Assembly (NCBI GenBank): GCA_963837715.1
Contig: CAWIOF010000004.1
Span: 682,001-746,000, forward strand
Origin: JANYLB01 sp963837715
GTDB taxonomy: Bacteria; Actinomycetota; Acidimicrobiia; IMCC26256; JANYLB01
Direction: 5' to 3'
Length of the DNA: 64,000 nt
Shown here: positions 15,620 through 25,183 of the stretch, piece by piece
Layout: every line of letters starts with the position of its first letter
Position numbering within the stretch: position 1 is the first letter of the stretch
The notes under the pieces: model-generated
Database searches by the model: none
What the model saw: only the letters and a program-made list of their open reading frames with translations
What the model was told of the DNA's origin: nothing
Translations under genes and position numbers: made by a program

Positions 15620-17344
15620 ATGCCTCCGCAGCCCGCACAGCCGAAGAAGATGCCGTTCGAGAAGTACGTGCCGTTCCGGCCGCTCGAGCTGCCCGACCGC
15701 ACCTGGCCCGACCGGAAGTTCGTCGCGGCGCCCGACTGGTGCGCGGTCGACCTCCGCGACGGCAACCAGGCGCTCATCGACCCGATGGACCCGGAACGCA
15801 AGCGGCGCATGTTCGAGGCACTCGTCGCGATGGGATTCAAGGAGATCGAGGTCGGCTTCCCGTCGGCGAGTCAGCCCGACTTCGACTTCGTGCGTCAGCT
15901 CATCGAAGAAGACCTGATCCCCGACGATGTCACGATCCAGGTGCTCACGCAGTGCCGCGACGACCTGATCGAGCGCACCTACGAATCGATCCGTGGCTCG
16001 GCCCGGGCGATCATGCACTTCTACAACTCGACGTCGGTCCTGCAACGAAGGGTCGTGTTCGGACTCGACCAGGACGGCATCACCGAGATCGCGGTGAACG
16101 CGGCGAAGATCTGCCGCAAGCTCGAGGAGACCGTGCCCGGCACCGACGTGCGGTACGAGTACTCGCCCGAGAGCTACACCGGCACCGAGATCGGCTACGC
16201 GGTCGAGATCTGCGACGCCGTGGCCGAGGTGATCGAGCCCACCGTCGACCGTCCCCTGATCATGAACCTGCCGGCCACGGTCGAGATGTACTCGCCGAAC
16301 GTCTACGCCGACACCATCGAGTGGTTCCTGCGCACGGTCCGCAACCGGGATGCGGTACGCCTGTCGTTGCACCCGCACAACGACCGCGGGACCGCGGTCG
16401 CTGCGGCCGAGCTCGGCGTGCTCGCCGGCGCCGACCGGGTGGAAGGCACACTGTTCGGCAACGGTGAGCGCACCGGCAACGTCGACATCGTGACGTTGGC
16501 GATGAACCTGTTCAGCCAGGGCATCGACCCCGAGCTCGACGTGACCGACATCGACGCGCTGCGTCGGGTCGCCGAGTACTGCAATCGTCTGCCCGTCCAC
16601 GAACGCCATCCGTACGCGGGTGATCTCGTCTACACCGCGTTCTCGGGCTCGCACCAGGACGCGATCAAGAAGGGCTTCGCCGCGCTCTACGCGGAGTCGG
16701 AGGCCGCGGGTCGCGGACGCGACTACGACGAGTGGCAGGTCCCGTACCTGCCGATCGATCCCGCGCACGTCGGTCGCACCTACGAAGCGGTGATCCGCGT
16801 CAACAGTCAGTCGGGCAAGGGTGGCGTTGCCTACCTCATGGAGGCCGAGCACGGTTTCGCGCTGCCACGCCGACTGCAGATCGAGTTCTCGAAGTCGATC
16901 CAGGCGATCACCGAGGACACCGGCACCGAGATCTCACCCGTCGCGATGTGGGACGCGTTCCAGCAGACCTACTTGTCCGACGACGCGTCGCTGACCCTGC
17001 GCACCCACGAGGTCGCCACCGACGCGAGCGGCGAGACGGTGATCACCGCCCAGATGCTCGTCGACGACGCGCCCATGTCGATCACCGGGCGCGGCAACGG
17101 TCCGATCGCTGCATTCGTCGACGCGTTGCGCAGCGGGCTCGGCGTCGACCTCGACGTCGTCGACTTCCACGAGCACTCGATGGGCTCGGGCTCGAACGCC
17201 ACTGCGGTGGCCTACGTGGAGACCACCGACTCGGAGGGTCAGGCCCGATGGGGGATCGGCACCGACACCAACATCGTGACCGCGTCGCTCAAGGCCGTCC
17301 TCTCGGCCGCCCGTCGGATCCGCGTGGTGCACCTCGGGAATTGA
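15620..17344 (+). CDS. leuA: 2-isopropylmalate synthase
   Basis: This enzyme condenses acetyl-CoA with 2-oxoisovalerate, the first committed step of leucine synthesis. The 574-residue protein has the catalytic TIM barrel (about 40-330) with DLRDGNQ near the N-terminus, the metal-binding LHPHNDRG and GNGERTGNVD, then a linker and a C-terminal LeuA regulatory domain (about 440-574), which in homologues gives leucine feedback inhibition. The length is typical of the actinobacterial form. The message carries the leucine leader and attenuator, so control acts at both transcript and enzyme level. ATG 15620 has a GAGAGA stretch upstream. Confidence 0.95.
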   Translation: MPPQPAQPKKMPFEKYVPFRPLELPDRTWPDRKFVAAPDWCAVDLRDGNQALIDPMDPERKRRMFEALVAMGFKEIEVGFPSASQPDFDFVRQLIEEDLIPDDVTIQVLTQCRDDLIERTYESIRGSARAIMHFYNSTSVLQRRVVFGLDQDGITEIAVNAAKICRKLEETVPGTDVRYEYSPESYTGTEIGYAVEICDAVAEVIEPTVDRPLIMNLPATVEMYSPNVYADTIEWFLRTVRNRDAVRLSLHPHNDRGTAVAAAELGVLAGADRVEGTLFGNGERTGNVDIVTLAMNLFSQGIDPELDVTDIDALRRVAEYCNRLPVHERHPYAGDLVYTAFSGSHQDAIKKGFAALYAESEAAGRGRDYDEWQVPYLPIDPAHVGRTYEAVIRVNSQSGKGGVAYLMEAEHGFALPRRLQIEFSKSIQAITEDTGTEISPVAMWDAFQQTYLSDDASLTLRTHEVATDASGETVITAQMLVDDAPMSITGRGNGPIAAFVDALRSGLGVDLDVVDFHEHSMGSGSNATAVAYVETTDSEGQARWGIGTDTNIVTASLKAVLSAARRIRVVHLGN

Positions 17345-17376
17345 CACCTGACGGCGACGTCAGGATGATCGGCGGC

Positions 17377-19289
17377 GTGACGACTCCTCCCGACCATCCC
17401 CTCGCGCTGCTCACGGGCGACGAGATCATCGCCGCGGTGGCCCTGATCCGGGCCACGGGCGCGACCTCCGATGCGGCGCGCTTCGCGCACGTGGTGCTCC
17501 ACGAACCCACAAAAGAGACGCTCGCGGCCTGGAGGGTCGGCGATCCGGTGGAGCGCGAGGTGCGGGCCCTGGTGGTCGACGGCGCCGAGTTGCGGATGCA
17601 CGAGGCGATCGTCTCGCTCACTGCCGGAGCGGTGAGGGAGTGGCGGCCGATCGAGGGGATGCGACCGGCGCTGCTCATGGAGGAGTCGATCGGGGCGGTG
17701 TTCACGACCAAGGAGCACCCCGAGTTCATCGCGGCGCTCGCCCGTCGGGGGATCACCGATCTCGACCTCGTGCAGATCGACCCATGGCCCGCCGGCAGCT
17801 TCGGGTTCGACGCCGAGACCGATCGGCGCATCGCTCGGTGCATCGCCTTCGTGCGCACCGATCCCGCCGGACAACGGCTACGCCCGCCCGATCGAGGGGC
17901 TGATCGTCCACTTCGATCTGGGCCGCAACGAGGTCATCGAGGTGATCGACCACGGGGCGACCACCCTGCCGACCGAGCACGCGCGGTACTTCGCAGCCGA
18001 CCACGAACCGCTGCGCACCGGACTCAAGCCCCTCGAGATCACCCAACCCGAAGGACCGAGCTTCACCGTCGACGGCAACCTCGTGGAGTGGGGACCCTTC
18101 TCGTTCCGCATCGGGTTCGATCCCTACGAAGGGTTGGTGCTGCACCGCATCACCTACGACGACCACGGTCGCCCCCGCTCGATCGTGCACCGCGCCTCGG
18201 TCTCCGAGATGGTCGTCCCCTACGGAGATCCGAGCCCCTTGCACGGTTGGAAGAACGCGTTCGACGCGGGGGAGTGGGGCCTCGGGCGCATGACCCAGCC
18301 GCTCACGCTCGGTTGCGACTGCCTCGGCGAGATCCATTACTTCGACGCGACGCTCGCCAACGAGCAGGGTCAGCCGTGGGTCATCGACAACGCGATCTGC
18401 ATGCACGAGGAGGACTACGGCGTGCTCTGGAAGCACGTCGACCTCTGGGGCGGGACCAGCGAGGTGCGGCGCAGTCGGCGACTCGTCGTGAGCAACTTCT
18501 CGACGGTCGGCAACTACGAGTACGGCTTCTTCTGGTACCTGTACCTCGACGGAAACATCCAGCTCGAGGTCAAGTTGACGGGCATCGTCTCGCCGATGGC
18601 GATCGAACCGGGCACGGAGCCGGAGTTCGCGAACATCGTCGCGCCCGGCGTTGCTGCGCCGCACCACCAGCACCTCTTCTGCGCGCGCCTCGATCTCGAC
18701 GTCGACGGTCCCGTCAACGAGGTCCATGAGATCAACGCGGAGACAGTTCCGTACGGGCCCGAGAATCCGTGGGGCAACGCGTTCCGCCCCCGCACGACCG
18801 TGCTCGAACGCGAGTCGCTCGCTCAGCGGGAGGTGGATCCCGCCACGTCGCGCTCGTGGAAGATCGTCAACCCCGAGGTCCGAAACGGGCTCGGCCAGCC
18901 GGTCGCGTACAGGCTCGTGCCGACCGTGAGCACCCCGACCCTGCTCGCCCATCCCGACTCGCCGATCGGCCGGCGGGCGGGATTTGCCGCGCCACAACCT
19001 CTGGGTGACGCCCTACGAGCGAGAGGAACGGCGCGCCGCGGGCGAGCACCCGAATCAGCACGAGGGTGGCGACGGATTGCCGGCGTGGACCGCCGCCGAC
19101 CGCTCGCTCACCGGCACCGACGTCGTGCTCTGGTACACGTTCGGCGTCACGCACTTCGTGAGACCGGAGGACTGGCCCGTCATGCCGGTCGAGTACACCG
19201 GCTTCCTGCTCAGCCCGTCGGGCTTCTTCGACCGAAACCCCGCCCTCGACCTCCCGCCCGGCGGCGGCCCCCACTGCCACGGCGACTGA
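17377..19289 (+). pseudogene. Copper amine oxidase interrupted by two +1 frameshifts
   Basis: Three frames together encode a full-length (about 636 residues) copper/topaquinone amine oxidase, which oxidises primary amines to aldehydes with release of H2O2 and ammonia. The catalytic aspartate region is FDAGEWGLG. The topaquinone precursor is in GNYEYG (Tyr380), and copper histidines are in PHHQHLF. One extra G at about 17869 and one extra C at about 18987 break the frame; removing them gives DPADNGYARP and GFARHNLWVTPY, both typical of the family. GTG 17377 follows GATGAT by 7 nt. Sequence error is as likely as true decay. Confidence 0.85.
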
Positions 19290-19301
19290 CCCCTCAGCGG
19301 C

Positions 19302-19691
19302 TCAGATTGGTGTCGCGAACCACCAGCGATGGCCTTCGGGGTCGCGCGCGCCGTACTCACGCTGGCCGTAGTCCTGGTCGGTCGGTGTCGAGTCGATGGT
19401 GGCTCCGTTCGCTGCGGCGTGGCGGTGGTGCGCGTCGACGTCGTCGACGTGGACGACCAGGCCCACGCTCGCGGCCGGGAGGGAAGTCGGTGACGCGAGC
19501 TGGTGCTCGGGCGACACCGCGTGCAACCAGATCACCGCATCTCCGGCGCGCACCTCACCGTGGACCGGCCGACCGTCGCCGTCGAGTTGCACGCCACCGG
19601 CCTCGAAGCCGAAGGCCGAGACGAGGAAGTCGTGCGTCGCCTGGATGTCGTCACAGACGATCAACGGGATGACCCGGGAGACCGGCGGCAT
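19302..19691 (-). CDS. VOC/glyoxalase-like protein
   Basis: The 129-residue protein has a two-module vicinal oxygen chelate fold (PPVSRVIPLIVCDD, ATHDFLVSAFGFEAG, and a C-terminal GAR-DPEGHRWWFATP). Proteins of this size with an RDPEGHRW ending are usually glyoxalase/bleomycin-resistance-like, with unassigned substrate. ATG 19691 is fixed by TAGCCT 7 nt upstream. It is convergent with the amine oxidase gene. Confidence 0.82.
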   Translation of the reverse strand: MPPVSRVIPLIVCDDIQATHDFLVSAFGFEAGGVQLDGDGRPVHGEVRAGDAVIWLHAVSPEHQLASPTSLPAASVGLVVHVDDVDAHHRHAAANGATIDSTPTDQDYGQREYGARDPEGHRWWFATPI

Positions 19692-19698
19692 GCACCCG

Positions 19699-19704
19699 AG
19701 GCTA
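19699..19704 (-). promoter_or_regulatory. -10 box of leaderless VOC promoter
   Basis: TAGCCT lies 7 nt before ATG 19691. Confidence 0.55.
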
Positions 19705-19738
19705 GGGATCGGAGTCCCATGCATCAAGGGCGCGACGC

Positions 19739-20569
19739 TCAGAGGGCGCTGATCACGAGTTGGGTCGTGGCCTCGACGATGGGGGACCAGTAGAAGGGTG
19801 GGAGGTCGTGGCCCATGCCCTCGATCACGAGCAGTTCGGCGCCGGGGATCAGCTCAGCGGTCCGGCGACCTCCGGACACGTCGATGAGCGGATCGACGTC
19901 GCCGTGGATGACGAGGGCCGGGACATCGAGTCGGGCGAGTGCCACGCTGCGATCCGGTGCGGTCATCACGGCCGCGACCTGGCGGCCGACGCCGGCGGGG
20001 TCGTAGGACCGTTCGATGAACGCGCGTTGACGGCGTCGCTGCCACTCCTCGTCCCACTCGCCGGGGCTTCCGATGACGCGAGCGTTCTCGACCGCGCGTT
20101 CCAGGGCGACGTCGAGGTCGTCGGTGGGAACGCTCAGTTCGATGAGGCTCGCCACGATCTCGGGCGTCGCCTGGCCGACACTGCGGTCGCCGGTGGTCGA
20201 CATGATCGACGTGAGCGATGCGACCCGCTCGCCGTGGTCGATCGCGAGGAGCTGGGCGATCATCCCACCCATCGAGCAGCCCCAGACGTGGGCCCTCTCG
20301 ACCTCGAGGGCATCGAGAAGCCCGACCGCGTCGGCGGCCATGTCGTCGAGGGTGTACGTCGCACCGCCGGCGAGGTGCGTGCTGAGCCCGACGTCGCGGT
20401 TGTCGAACCGGACGACCTGGAGGTAGCGGTCGACGAACGCCTCACACAGCTCGTCGTCGTAGCGGATGCACTGGGAGCCGAGGCCGTTGACCATGAGCAG
20501 GACGGGGTCCCCGGGCTCGCCGAAGCGTTCGTAGTAGAGATCGATCCCGTTGGCGGTGACGGTCGGCAT
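19739..20569 (-). CDS. Alpha/beta hydrolase
   Basis: The 276-residue alpha/beta hydrolase has an oxyanion loop (MVNGLGSQ), the nucleophile elbow GCSMGG (Ser near 97), an aspartate in VIHGDVDPLIDV and a histidine in EGMGHDLP. It resembles the 3-oxoadipate enol-lactonase/carboxylesterase type, but the substrate is unassigned. It lies in a minus-strand cluster with VOC proteins and an epoxide hydrolase-like gene, without overlap. Confidence 0.87.
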   Translation of the reverse strand: MPTVTANGIDLYYERFGEPGDPVLLMVNGLGSQCIRYDDELCEAFVDRYLQVVRFDNRDVGLSTHLAGGATYTLDDMAADAVGLLDALEVERAHVWGCSMGGMIAQLLAIDHGERVASLTSIMSTTGDRSVGQATPEIVASLIELSVPTDDLDVALERAVENARVIGSPGEWDEEWQRRRQRAFIERSYDPAGVGRQVAAVMTAPDRSVALARLDVPALVIHGDVDPLIDVSGGRRTAELIPGAELLVIEGMGHDLPPFYWSPIVEATTQLVISAL

Positions 20570-20608
20570 GCCGTGATCGTGCCACGCCGATCGGGATGAG
20601 CGCGCCGG

Positions 20609-21001
20609 TCAGCGGACGGGCGGGGCGACGAGTTCGATCGCGGTGCCGTCGGGATCCCGGAGCTGGAGCGACGGCTTGTCGAGCTCGAGCACGACCCCGG
20701 CGTGTTCGATGCCGACATCGGTGAGGTGGTCGGCCCACATCCGCAGCGTGTCGCCGTCGGGCACGGCGAACGCGAGATGGTCGAGGTCGCCGGCGGTGGG
20801 CCCGAGGTCGGCGTCGCGCGCGGTGAGCACGATCACCACGCGGCTCGGCGGGTGGCGCAGCGCGACGTAGCCGTCGCCCGCGGTGAGCGGGACCATGCCG
20901 AGCACGGTCGTGTACCACGCCTCGCTCCGGGCCACGTCGCCGACCCGGAGCTGCACGTGGGAGAAGCCGGTGACAGGCGACGCCGGTCGGTCGGCGTTCA
21001 C
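20609..21001 (-). CDS. VOC/glyoxalase-like protein
   Basis: The 130-residue VOC protein has a first module FSHVQLRVGDVARSEAWY, a second module LDHLAFAVPDGDTLRMW and a metal-ligand-like C-terminus RDPDGTAIELVAP. The likely GTG start overlaps the stop of the upstream PGPGW gene (GTGA), so the two are translationally coupled. The pattern (H, E and a C-terminal E) suggests a metal-dependent dioxygenase or isomerase, but no substrate can be named. Confidence 0.82.
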   Translation of the reverse strand: MNADRPASPVTGFSHVQLRVGDVARSEAWYTTVLGMVPLTAGDGYVALRHPPSRVVIVLTARDADLGPTAGDLDHLAFAVPDGDTLRMWADHLTDVGIEHAGVVLELDKPSLQLRDPDGTAIELVAPPVR

Positions 21002-21558
21002 CGGCTGCCGCCGTCGGTCCCGGATCTCCCCGCGGCGCGTTCCGCGGTCGCGTGCTGGCGATCGGCGAGCCACTGCTGCACCTTGGGGTGGACGGTCGCG
21101 AGTCCGACCACCCCGGCGATGAACAACCCGATGCTCGCCATCCAGTACCGCGGGAGCAGGACGAGGACGACCACGCCCACGGCGATCATGCCGAGGCCGC
21201 CGAGCGCGAGACCGACCTTGCCGGTCCGCGATCCGGAGATCGACGTCATCGCCTTGGCCGCGGTGTCGGATGTGCGGTCGAGTGCCCGTTCGGCCCAGGC
21301 GAACTCCGTGGCGAGGATCGCGAGCCCGAGGATGAGCACGATCACCCCCGGTCCGGGCAGGACCAGCATCGCGGCCCCGGCCGCGAGCACGGCGACCCCG
21401 ATCACCAGGACGGCCATGCGCTTGGCGTTGCGGAGGAACCAACGAAAGAGGATGGCCGGACCGCGGATCCCCAACCGTCGCCAGCGGACCGGCGGCTCGA
21501 CCGCCGCGAGCTCTTCGTCGGTCACCGTGCCGTCGCGATCGAGATCGAAGCGATCCAC
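20998..21558 (-). CDS. PGPGW-type membrane protein with EF-hand-like loop
   Basis: The 186-residue protein has an N-terminal EF-hand-like calcium loop (DLDRDGTVTDEE), then transmembrane helices with LPGPGVIVLILGLAILATEF, the mark of the PGPGW membrane family, and a second hydrophobic pair (GLGMIAVGVVVLVLL, ASIGLFIAGVVGLATV). Function is unknown; the calcium loop fused to a PGPGW domain is unusual. GTG 21558 is preferred over longer frames because TACAGT lies 7 nt upstream, right at the end of a dispersed repeat copy. Confidence 0.75.
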   Translation of the reverse strand: MDRFDLDRDGTVTDEELAAVEPPVRWRRLGIRGPAILFRWFLRNAKRMAVLVIGVAVLAAGAAMLVLPGPGVIVLILGLAILATEFAWAERALDRTSDTAAKAMTSISGSRTGKVGLALGGLGMIAVGVVVLVLLPRYWMASIGLFIAGVVGLATVHPKVQQWLADRQHATAERAAGRSGTDGGSR

Positions 21559-21565
21559 GGGCACG

Positions 21566-21571
21566 ACTGTA
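21566..21571 (-). promoter_or_regulatory. -10 box of leaderless PGPGW promoter
   Basis: TACAGT lies 7 nt before GTG 21558 and directly abuts the dispersed repeat at 21572-21652. Confidence 0.55.
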
Positions 21572-21652
21572 CGAGAAGGAGCGGAGTCGACGGACGCGCG
21601 GCACGGGACGCGAATCGGTGGGCGGTCGAGCCGACGCAGGGGATTCGACCGT
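21572..21652 (-). repeat. Dispersed repeat, copy C
   Basis: On the minus strand GGTCGAATCCCCTGCG, then CGGCTCGACCGCCCACC, then a GTCCGTCGACTCCGCTCC tail. It matches the copy at 33802 over its whole length and starts 4 nt after the stop of the epoxide hydrolase gene. Confidence 0.65.
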
Positions 21653-21656
21653 CGAG

Positions 21657-22799
21657 TCAGCGCACTGTTCGGAAGAACGTCCGCACCTCGTCGACGAAGG
21701 TCGCGGGTTGTTCGAAGGCAGCGAAGTGGCCGCCCCGGTCGAGCTCGTTCCAGTGTCGGATGTCGGGGAACCGGGGTTCGGACCACCGCCGCGACGGTCG
21801 CGTGATCTCCTTCGGGAACACCGAGACCCCGACCGGGACCGTCACCGGCGCGAGCTTCGTCTCGAAGTCGTTGAAGCTCTCCCAGTAGAGCCGGGCCGAC
21901 GACGCGCCGGCGTCGGGCAGCCAGTACAGCATCACGTTGTCGAGCAACTCGTCACGCGTGAGCACGTTCTCGGGGTGCCCGTCGCAGTCGGTCCAGGCGT
22001 GGAACTTCTCGACGATCCACGCGGCCTGCGCCGCGGGGGAGTCGGCGAGGCCGTACCCGAGCGTCTGGGGTCGAGTCGACTGTTGGGTCGAGTAGCCCGA
22101 CTCTTCCTTGTTGTAGTGCTTGAACGAAGCGAGCGCGGCCTGCTCCTGCTCGGTTGGTTCTCCCATCGACAGGTCGGGGATCGCGATCACCATGTTCAGG
22201 TGGATGCCCACGACGTGCTCGGTGTCGTGCTGGCCGATGCTCGTGGTCACGCTCGATCCCCAGTCGCCGCCCTGCGCGCCGTAGCGGTCGTAGCCGAGGC
22301 GGGCCATGAGCTCGCTCCACGCGGCGGCGATGCGCGGCACCTTCCAACCCGTGCGGGTCGGCCGGTCGCTGAAGCCGTAGCCCGGGAGCGCGGGGCAGAC
22401 CACGTGGAACGCGTCTGCGGCGTCGCCGCCGTGCGCGACCGGGTCGCTCAACGGGCCGATCACCTTGTGGAACTCGACGATCGAACCCGGCCAACCGTGG
22501 GTGAGCACGAGCGGCAGCGCGTCGGGCTCCGGTGACCGGACGTGGAGGAAGTGGATGCCGAGCCCGTCGAGCTCCGTCTTCGACGAGCCGAGCCCGTTGA
22601 GCCGCGCTTCGGTGGCCCGCCAGTCGTAGGAGGATGCCCAGTACGAGCAGAGGTCCTGGACGTACGCGAGCGGGATGCCCTGGGACCAGTCGTCGACGGT
22701 CTCGGCGTCGGGCCACCGGGTCCGGGCGAGCCGACCCCGCAGGTCGGCGAGGTCGGCGTCGGCAACGTCGATGCGGAAGGGCACGATCTCGTCGCTCAC
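21657..22799 (-). CDS. Epoxide hydrolase with N-terminal EHN domain
   Basis: The 380-residue protein has the EHN domain (about 1-110; PFRIDVADADLADLRGRLARTRWPD) followed by an alpha/beta hydrolase core. LTHGWPGSIVEF carries the HGWP oxyanion motif, GGDWGS carries the nucleophile Asp, and the catalytic His is in DRGGHFAAFE. The arrangement is that of microsomal-type epoxide hydrolases common in actinobacteria, which open epoxides to diols. The natural substrate is unknown. A dispersed repeat begins just after the stop. Confidence 0.9.
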   Translation of the reverse strand: MSDEIVPFRIDVADADLADLRGRLARTRWPDAETVDDWSQGIPLAYVQDLCSYWASSYDWRATEARLNGLGSSKTELDGLGIHFLHVRSPEPDALPLVLTHGWPGSIVEFHKVIGPLSDPVAHGGDAADAFHVVCPALPGYGFSDRPTRTGWKVPRIAAAWSELMARLGYDRYGAQGGDWGSSVTTSIGQHDTEHVVGIHLNMVIAIPDLSMGEPTEQEQAALASFKHYNKEESGYSTQQSTRPQTLGYGLADSPAAQAAWIVEKFHAWTDCDGHPENVLTRDELLDNVMLYWLPDAGASSARLYWESFNDFETKLAPVTVPVGVSVFPKEITRPSRRWSEPRFPDIRHWNELDRGGHFAAFEQPATFVDEVRTFFRTVR

Positions 22800-22821
22800 G
22801 ACGTCCTTCCTCGGTCGTCCC

Positions 22822-23271
22822 TCAGGTGCGGGGCGGGACCACGGTCACGGGCAGGTGCGACTTCCCCGGGAGCTCCTTGGCGACGCTGCCGAGCAGGAGT
22901 CCCTTCACCCCGCCCCGCCCTCGCGTCCCGCACACGAGCAGGTCGGCGTCGACGTCGCGCGCCGTGCGACACAGCGCTTCGACGGGCAGGTCTTCGACGA
23001 GTCGCGCCTCGAACGGGACGCCGGCGTCGGCCACGGGTCTGCACCACTCGTCCTGCAGGGTCGTGAGCGCGTCGGCGTGGAGGGTCGCCATGTCGACGCC
23101 CGGCTTGTGCTTGCCGAGGTCGTCGAGCGGTGACCACGCGTGCACCACGACGAGCCGCGCGCCGCTGATCTGCGCGGCGAGCCCGGTGGCCCATGCGAGC
23201 GCATGCGCCGCGCCGTCGGAACCGTCGTGGGCGACCACGATCGTCGCGACGCCTGCACCGGGACCGGGCAT
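22822..23271 (-). CDS. Universal stress protein (UspA family)
   Basis: This is a single 149-residue Usp domain: an N-terminal strand TIVVAHDGSDGAAHAL and a C-terminal nucleotide-binding pattern (GTRGRGGVKGLLLGSVAKEL), which follows the G-2x-G-9x-G ATP-binding type. The start overlaps the TerC stop by one base (TGATG), so both come from one transcript. Role: stress survival, inferred from the family. Confidence 0.9.
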   Translation of the reverse strand: MPGPGAGVATIVVAHDGSDGAAHALAWATGLAAQISGARLVVVHAWSPLDDLGKHKPGVDMATLHADALTTLQDEWCRPVADAGVPFEARLVEDLPVEALCRTARDVDADLLVCGTRGRGGVKGLLLGSVAKELPGKSHLPVTVVPPRT

Positions 23272-24278
23272 CAGGTCGCCTCCTCGAGGTGGGGTCCGTC
23301 ACCCTGGTCGGGATCACGGGCATCGGCGCGCAACGAGACGATCACGGTGATGGTGAGCACGACGGCGATCACCACGAGGGAGAGGAACGTCGGGACGTGG
23401 TACAGCTCGGTGATCAGCATCTTGATCCCGACGAACCCGAGGATGATCCCGAGACCGACGTTGAGGTAGCGGAGCTTGTCGGCCGCGCCCGACAGCAGGA
23501 AGTAGAGCGCGCGGAGACCGAGGATCGCGAACGCGTTCGAGGTGAACACGAGGAACTGCGACCGGGTCACCGCGAGGATCGCGGGGATCGAGTCGACTGC
23601 GAACACGACGTCGGTCACCTCGATGAGCACCAGGACGACGAGGAGCGGCGTCGCGAACCGGCGAGCGTCGATCTTGGTCCAGAAGTGTTGGCCGTGGTAC
23701 TCGCTGGTGACCGGGATCACGCGCCGCATCAACTTGAGGACGGGGTTCTTCTCGGGGTGGATCTCCTGGTTGTCGTGGGTGGCCACCCGATACGCGGTGA
23801 AGACGAGGAACGCACCGAAGACGTAGAGCATCCAGTCGAACGCCTCGAGCAGGGCGATCCCGGCGAAGATGAAGATCGCCCGCAACACGAGGGCGCTGAA
23901 CACGCCCCAGAAGAGCACCCGGTGCTGGTACTGCTTGGGCACGGCGAAGTACGACAGGATCACCGCCCACACGAACACGTTGTCGACGGAGAGGCTCTTC
24001 TCGATCACGTAGCCGGTGAGGTACTGACCGGCGGCGGAACCGCCGAGTGTCGCCCAGATCACGAAGGTGAACGACACCCCGAGGGTCACCCAGAACGCGC
24101 TCGTGATCGCCGCCTCCTTGATGGAGATCTCGTGGGCGTCGCGATGGAAGAGGAAGAGGTCGGCGAGCAAGAGCACCGCGATGAGGGCGATGAACGCCGC
24201 CCACGCCCACGGGGCCACCTCGATGTCGGCGCCGAGGTTCTCGGTGTCGCTCTTGGCTGCGAGGAGGGTCGCGGTCAC
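23271..24278 (-). CDS. TerC/Alx family integral membrane protein
   Basis: The 335-residue membrane protein has about nine hydrophobic segments and the TerC signatures EKSLSVDNVFVWAV and EVTDVVFAVDSIPAILAVT, whose acidic residues lie in the membrane. Members are linked to tellurite resistance and Mn2+ export. GTG 24278 is preferred: a TAACGT box at 24310-24315 places the transcript start near 24303, which rules out the longer frame. There is no match to the Mn-sensing yybP-ykoY leader in the short 5' region. UspA follows with a 1-nt overlap. Confidence 0.88.
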   Translation of the reverse strand: MTATLLAAKSDTENLGADIEVAPWAWAAFIALIAVLLLADLFLFHRDAHEISIKEAAITSAFWVTLGVSFTFVIWATLGGSAAGQYLTGYVIEKSLSVDNVFVWAVILSYFAVPKQYQHRVLFWGVFSALVLRAIFIFAGIALLEAFDWMLYVFGAFLVFTAYRVATHDNQEIHPEKNPVLKLMRRVIPVTSEYHGQHFWTKIDARRFATPLLVVLVLIEVTDVVFAVDSIPAILAVTRSQFLVFTSNAFAILGLRALYFLLSGAADKLRYLNVGLGIILGFVGIKMLITELYHVPTFLSLVVIAVVLTITVIVSLRADARDPDQGDGPHLEEAT

Positions 24279-24343
24279 GGGGCACCTGGGCGTCGGGGGC
24301 GGACCAGCCACGTTAGCGAGCGGTTCTCGCCTCAGCCGGTCGC

Positions 24344-24379
24344 GCCGCTGCCGCCCCGGGGGGATGGGGCGGCAGCGGC
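24344..24379. terminator. 14-bp perfect hairpin
   Basis: GCCGCTGCCGCCCC (24344-24357) pairs perfectly with GGGGCGGCAGCGGC (24366-24379). It lies 35 bp after the end of the secreted-protein gene on the minus strand and upstream of the TerC promoter, so it is probably that gene's terminator. Confidence 0.6.
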
Positions 24380-24413
24380 GATGGAGGTGGGACAGGGGAG
24401 GTGGGACGACAGG

Positions 24414-25046
24414 TCAACCAAGGGCGGCCCCTCCGCTGTCGGCTGCGTCACGATCGGGGCGCTGCGGACGTTCGCCGTTCACGAGGGCCGTGGCCCGCTC
24501 GGTCGAGTCGGCGGCGCGTTCGTCGGCTTCCGCCTGGGTGAGCCGGCCACTCGCGACGTCATCCGTGAGGTGCGTCTGCATGTCGGCGACGATCGCGTCG
24601 ATCACGGTCTGCACGGCGACCCCGCTGTCGGAGGCCACCTCGGCGATGGTCTTCCCCGACTCGAGGTCGGTCCGGAGGGCCGCTGCGTCGATGCCCAGGG
24701 CGGTGGCCGCGACATCGAGTCCCGGACCGCGTCCGCCGCGGCCGCCGGGTCCACCGTCGCCGGGGCCCATGCCCTCGGGTCGGGCTTCCTCGAGCGCGGC
24801 GAGCACGGCGTCGGCCTGGGCCTGGGTGATCGTGCCGTCGTCGACCAGCGGCTGCAGGGCATCGGCCTGGCGGGCCTTCGGATCGGGCCGAGCGCCGTCG
24901 GCGTCTGCCTGTCCCCTCGTCGACTGGTCGGTCGTCGTCGTGCTCGTGTCGGCAGCCGAAGCGGTGGCCGGCCCCAGCAGCGCGAGCCCGGCACCCCCTC
25001 CGGCCAGTGTCAGCGCGACTCCGGCGGCGGCAAGTTTCTTGCGCAT
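24414..25046 (-). CDS. Secreted helical-repeat protein
   Basis: The 210-residue protein starts with a signal peptide (MRKKLAAAGVALTLAGGG, cleavage near ASAAD). The mature part is a set of short helical motifs such as LVDDGTITQAQADAVLAAL and GRLTQAEADERAA, a pattern common in secreted actinobacterial proteins without a known role, with a glycine-rich loop in the middle (about 95-112). A GAGAGGAG ribosome site sits 6 nt before ATG 25046 and fixes the start. Function unknown. Confidence 0.8.
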   Translation of the reverse strand: MRKKLAAAGVALTLAGGGAGLALLGPATASAADTSTTTTDQSTRGQADADGARPDPKARQADALQPLVDDGTITQAQADAVLAALEEARPEGMGPGDGGPGGRGGRGPGLDVAATALGIDAAALRTDLESGKTIAEVASDSGVAVQTVIDAIVADMQTHLTDDVASGRLTQAEADERAADSTERATALVNGERPQRPDRDAADSGGAALG

Positions 25047-25183
25047 GGTGACTCCTCTCGTGCGGCACCCGAGGGTCGGGTGCACAGGAATCACGATCGC
25101 AAGTGGATGTGAGAACGGCCTGGGTGCCGTGGAAGACCTCGGCAAGGAAGCCGGATCTCACGGCCGGGATCCGCCGAGGTTCG

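Noticed and set aside
24279..24343. Possible manganese (yybP-ykoY) riboswitch upstream of TerC
   Set aside because: The predicted leader is only about 25 nt and lacks the conserved loops.
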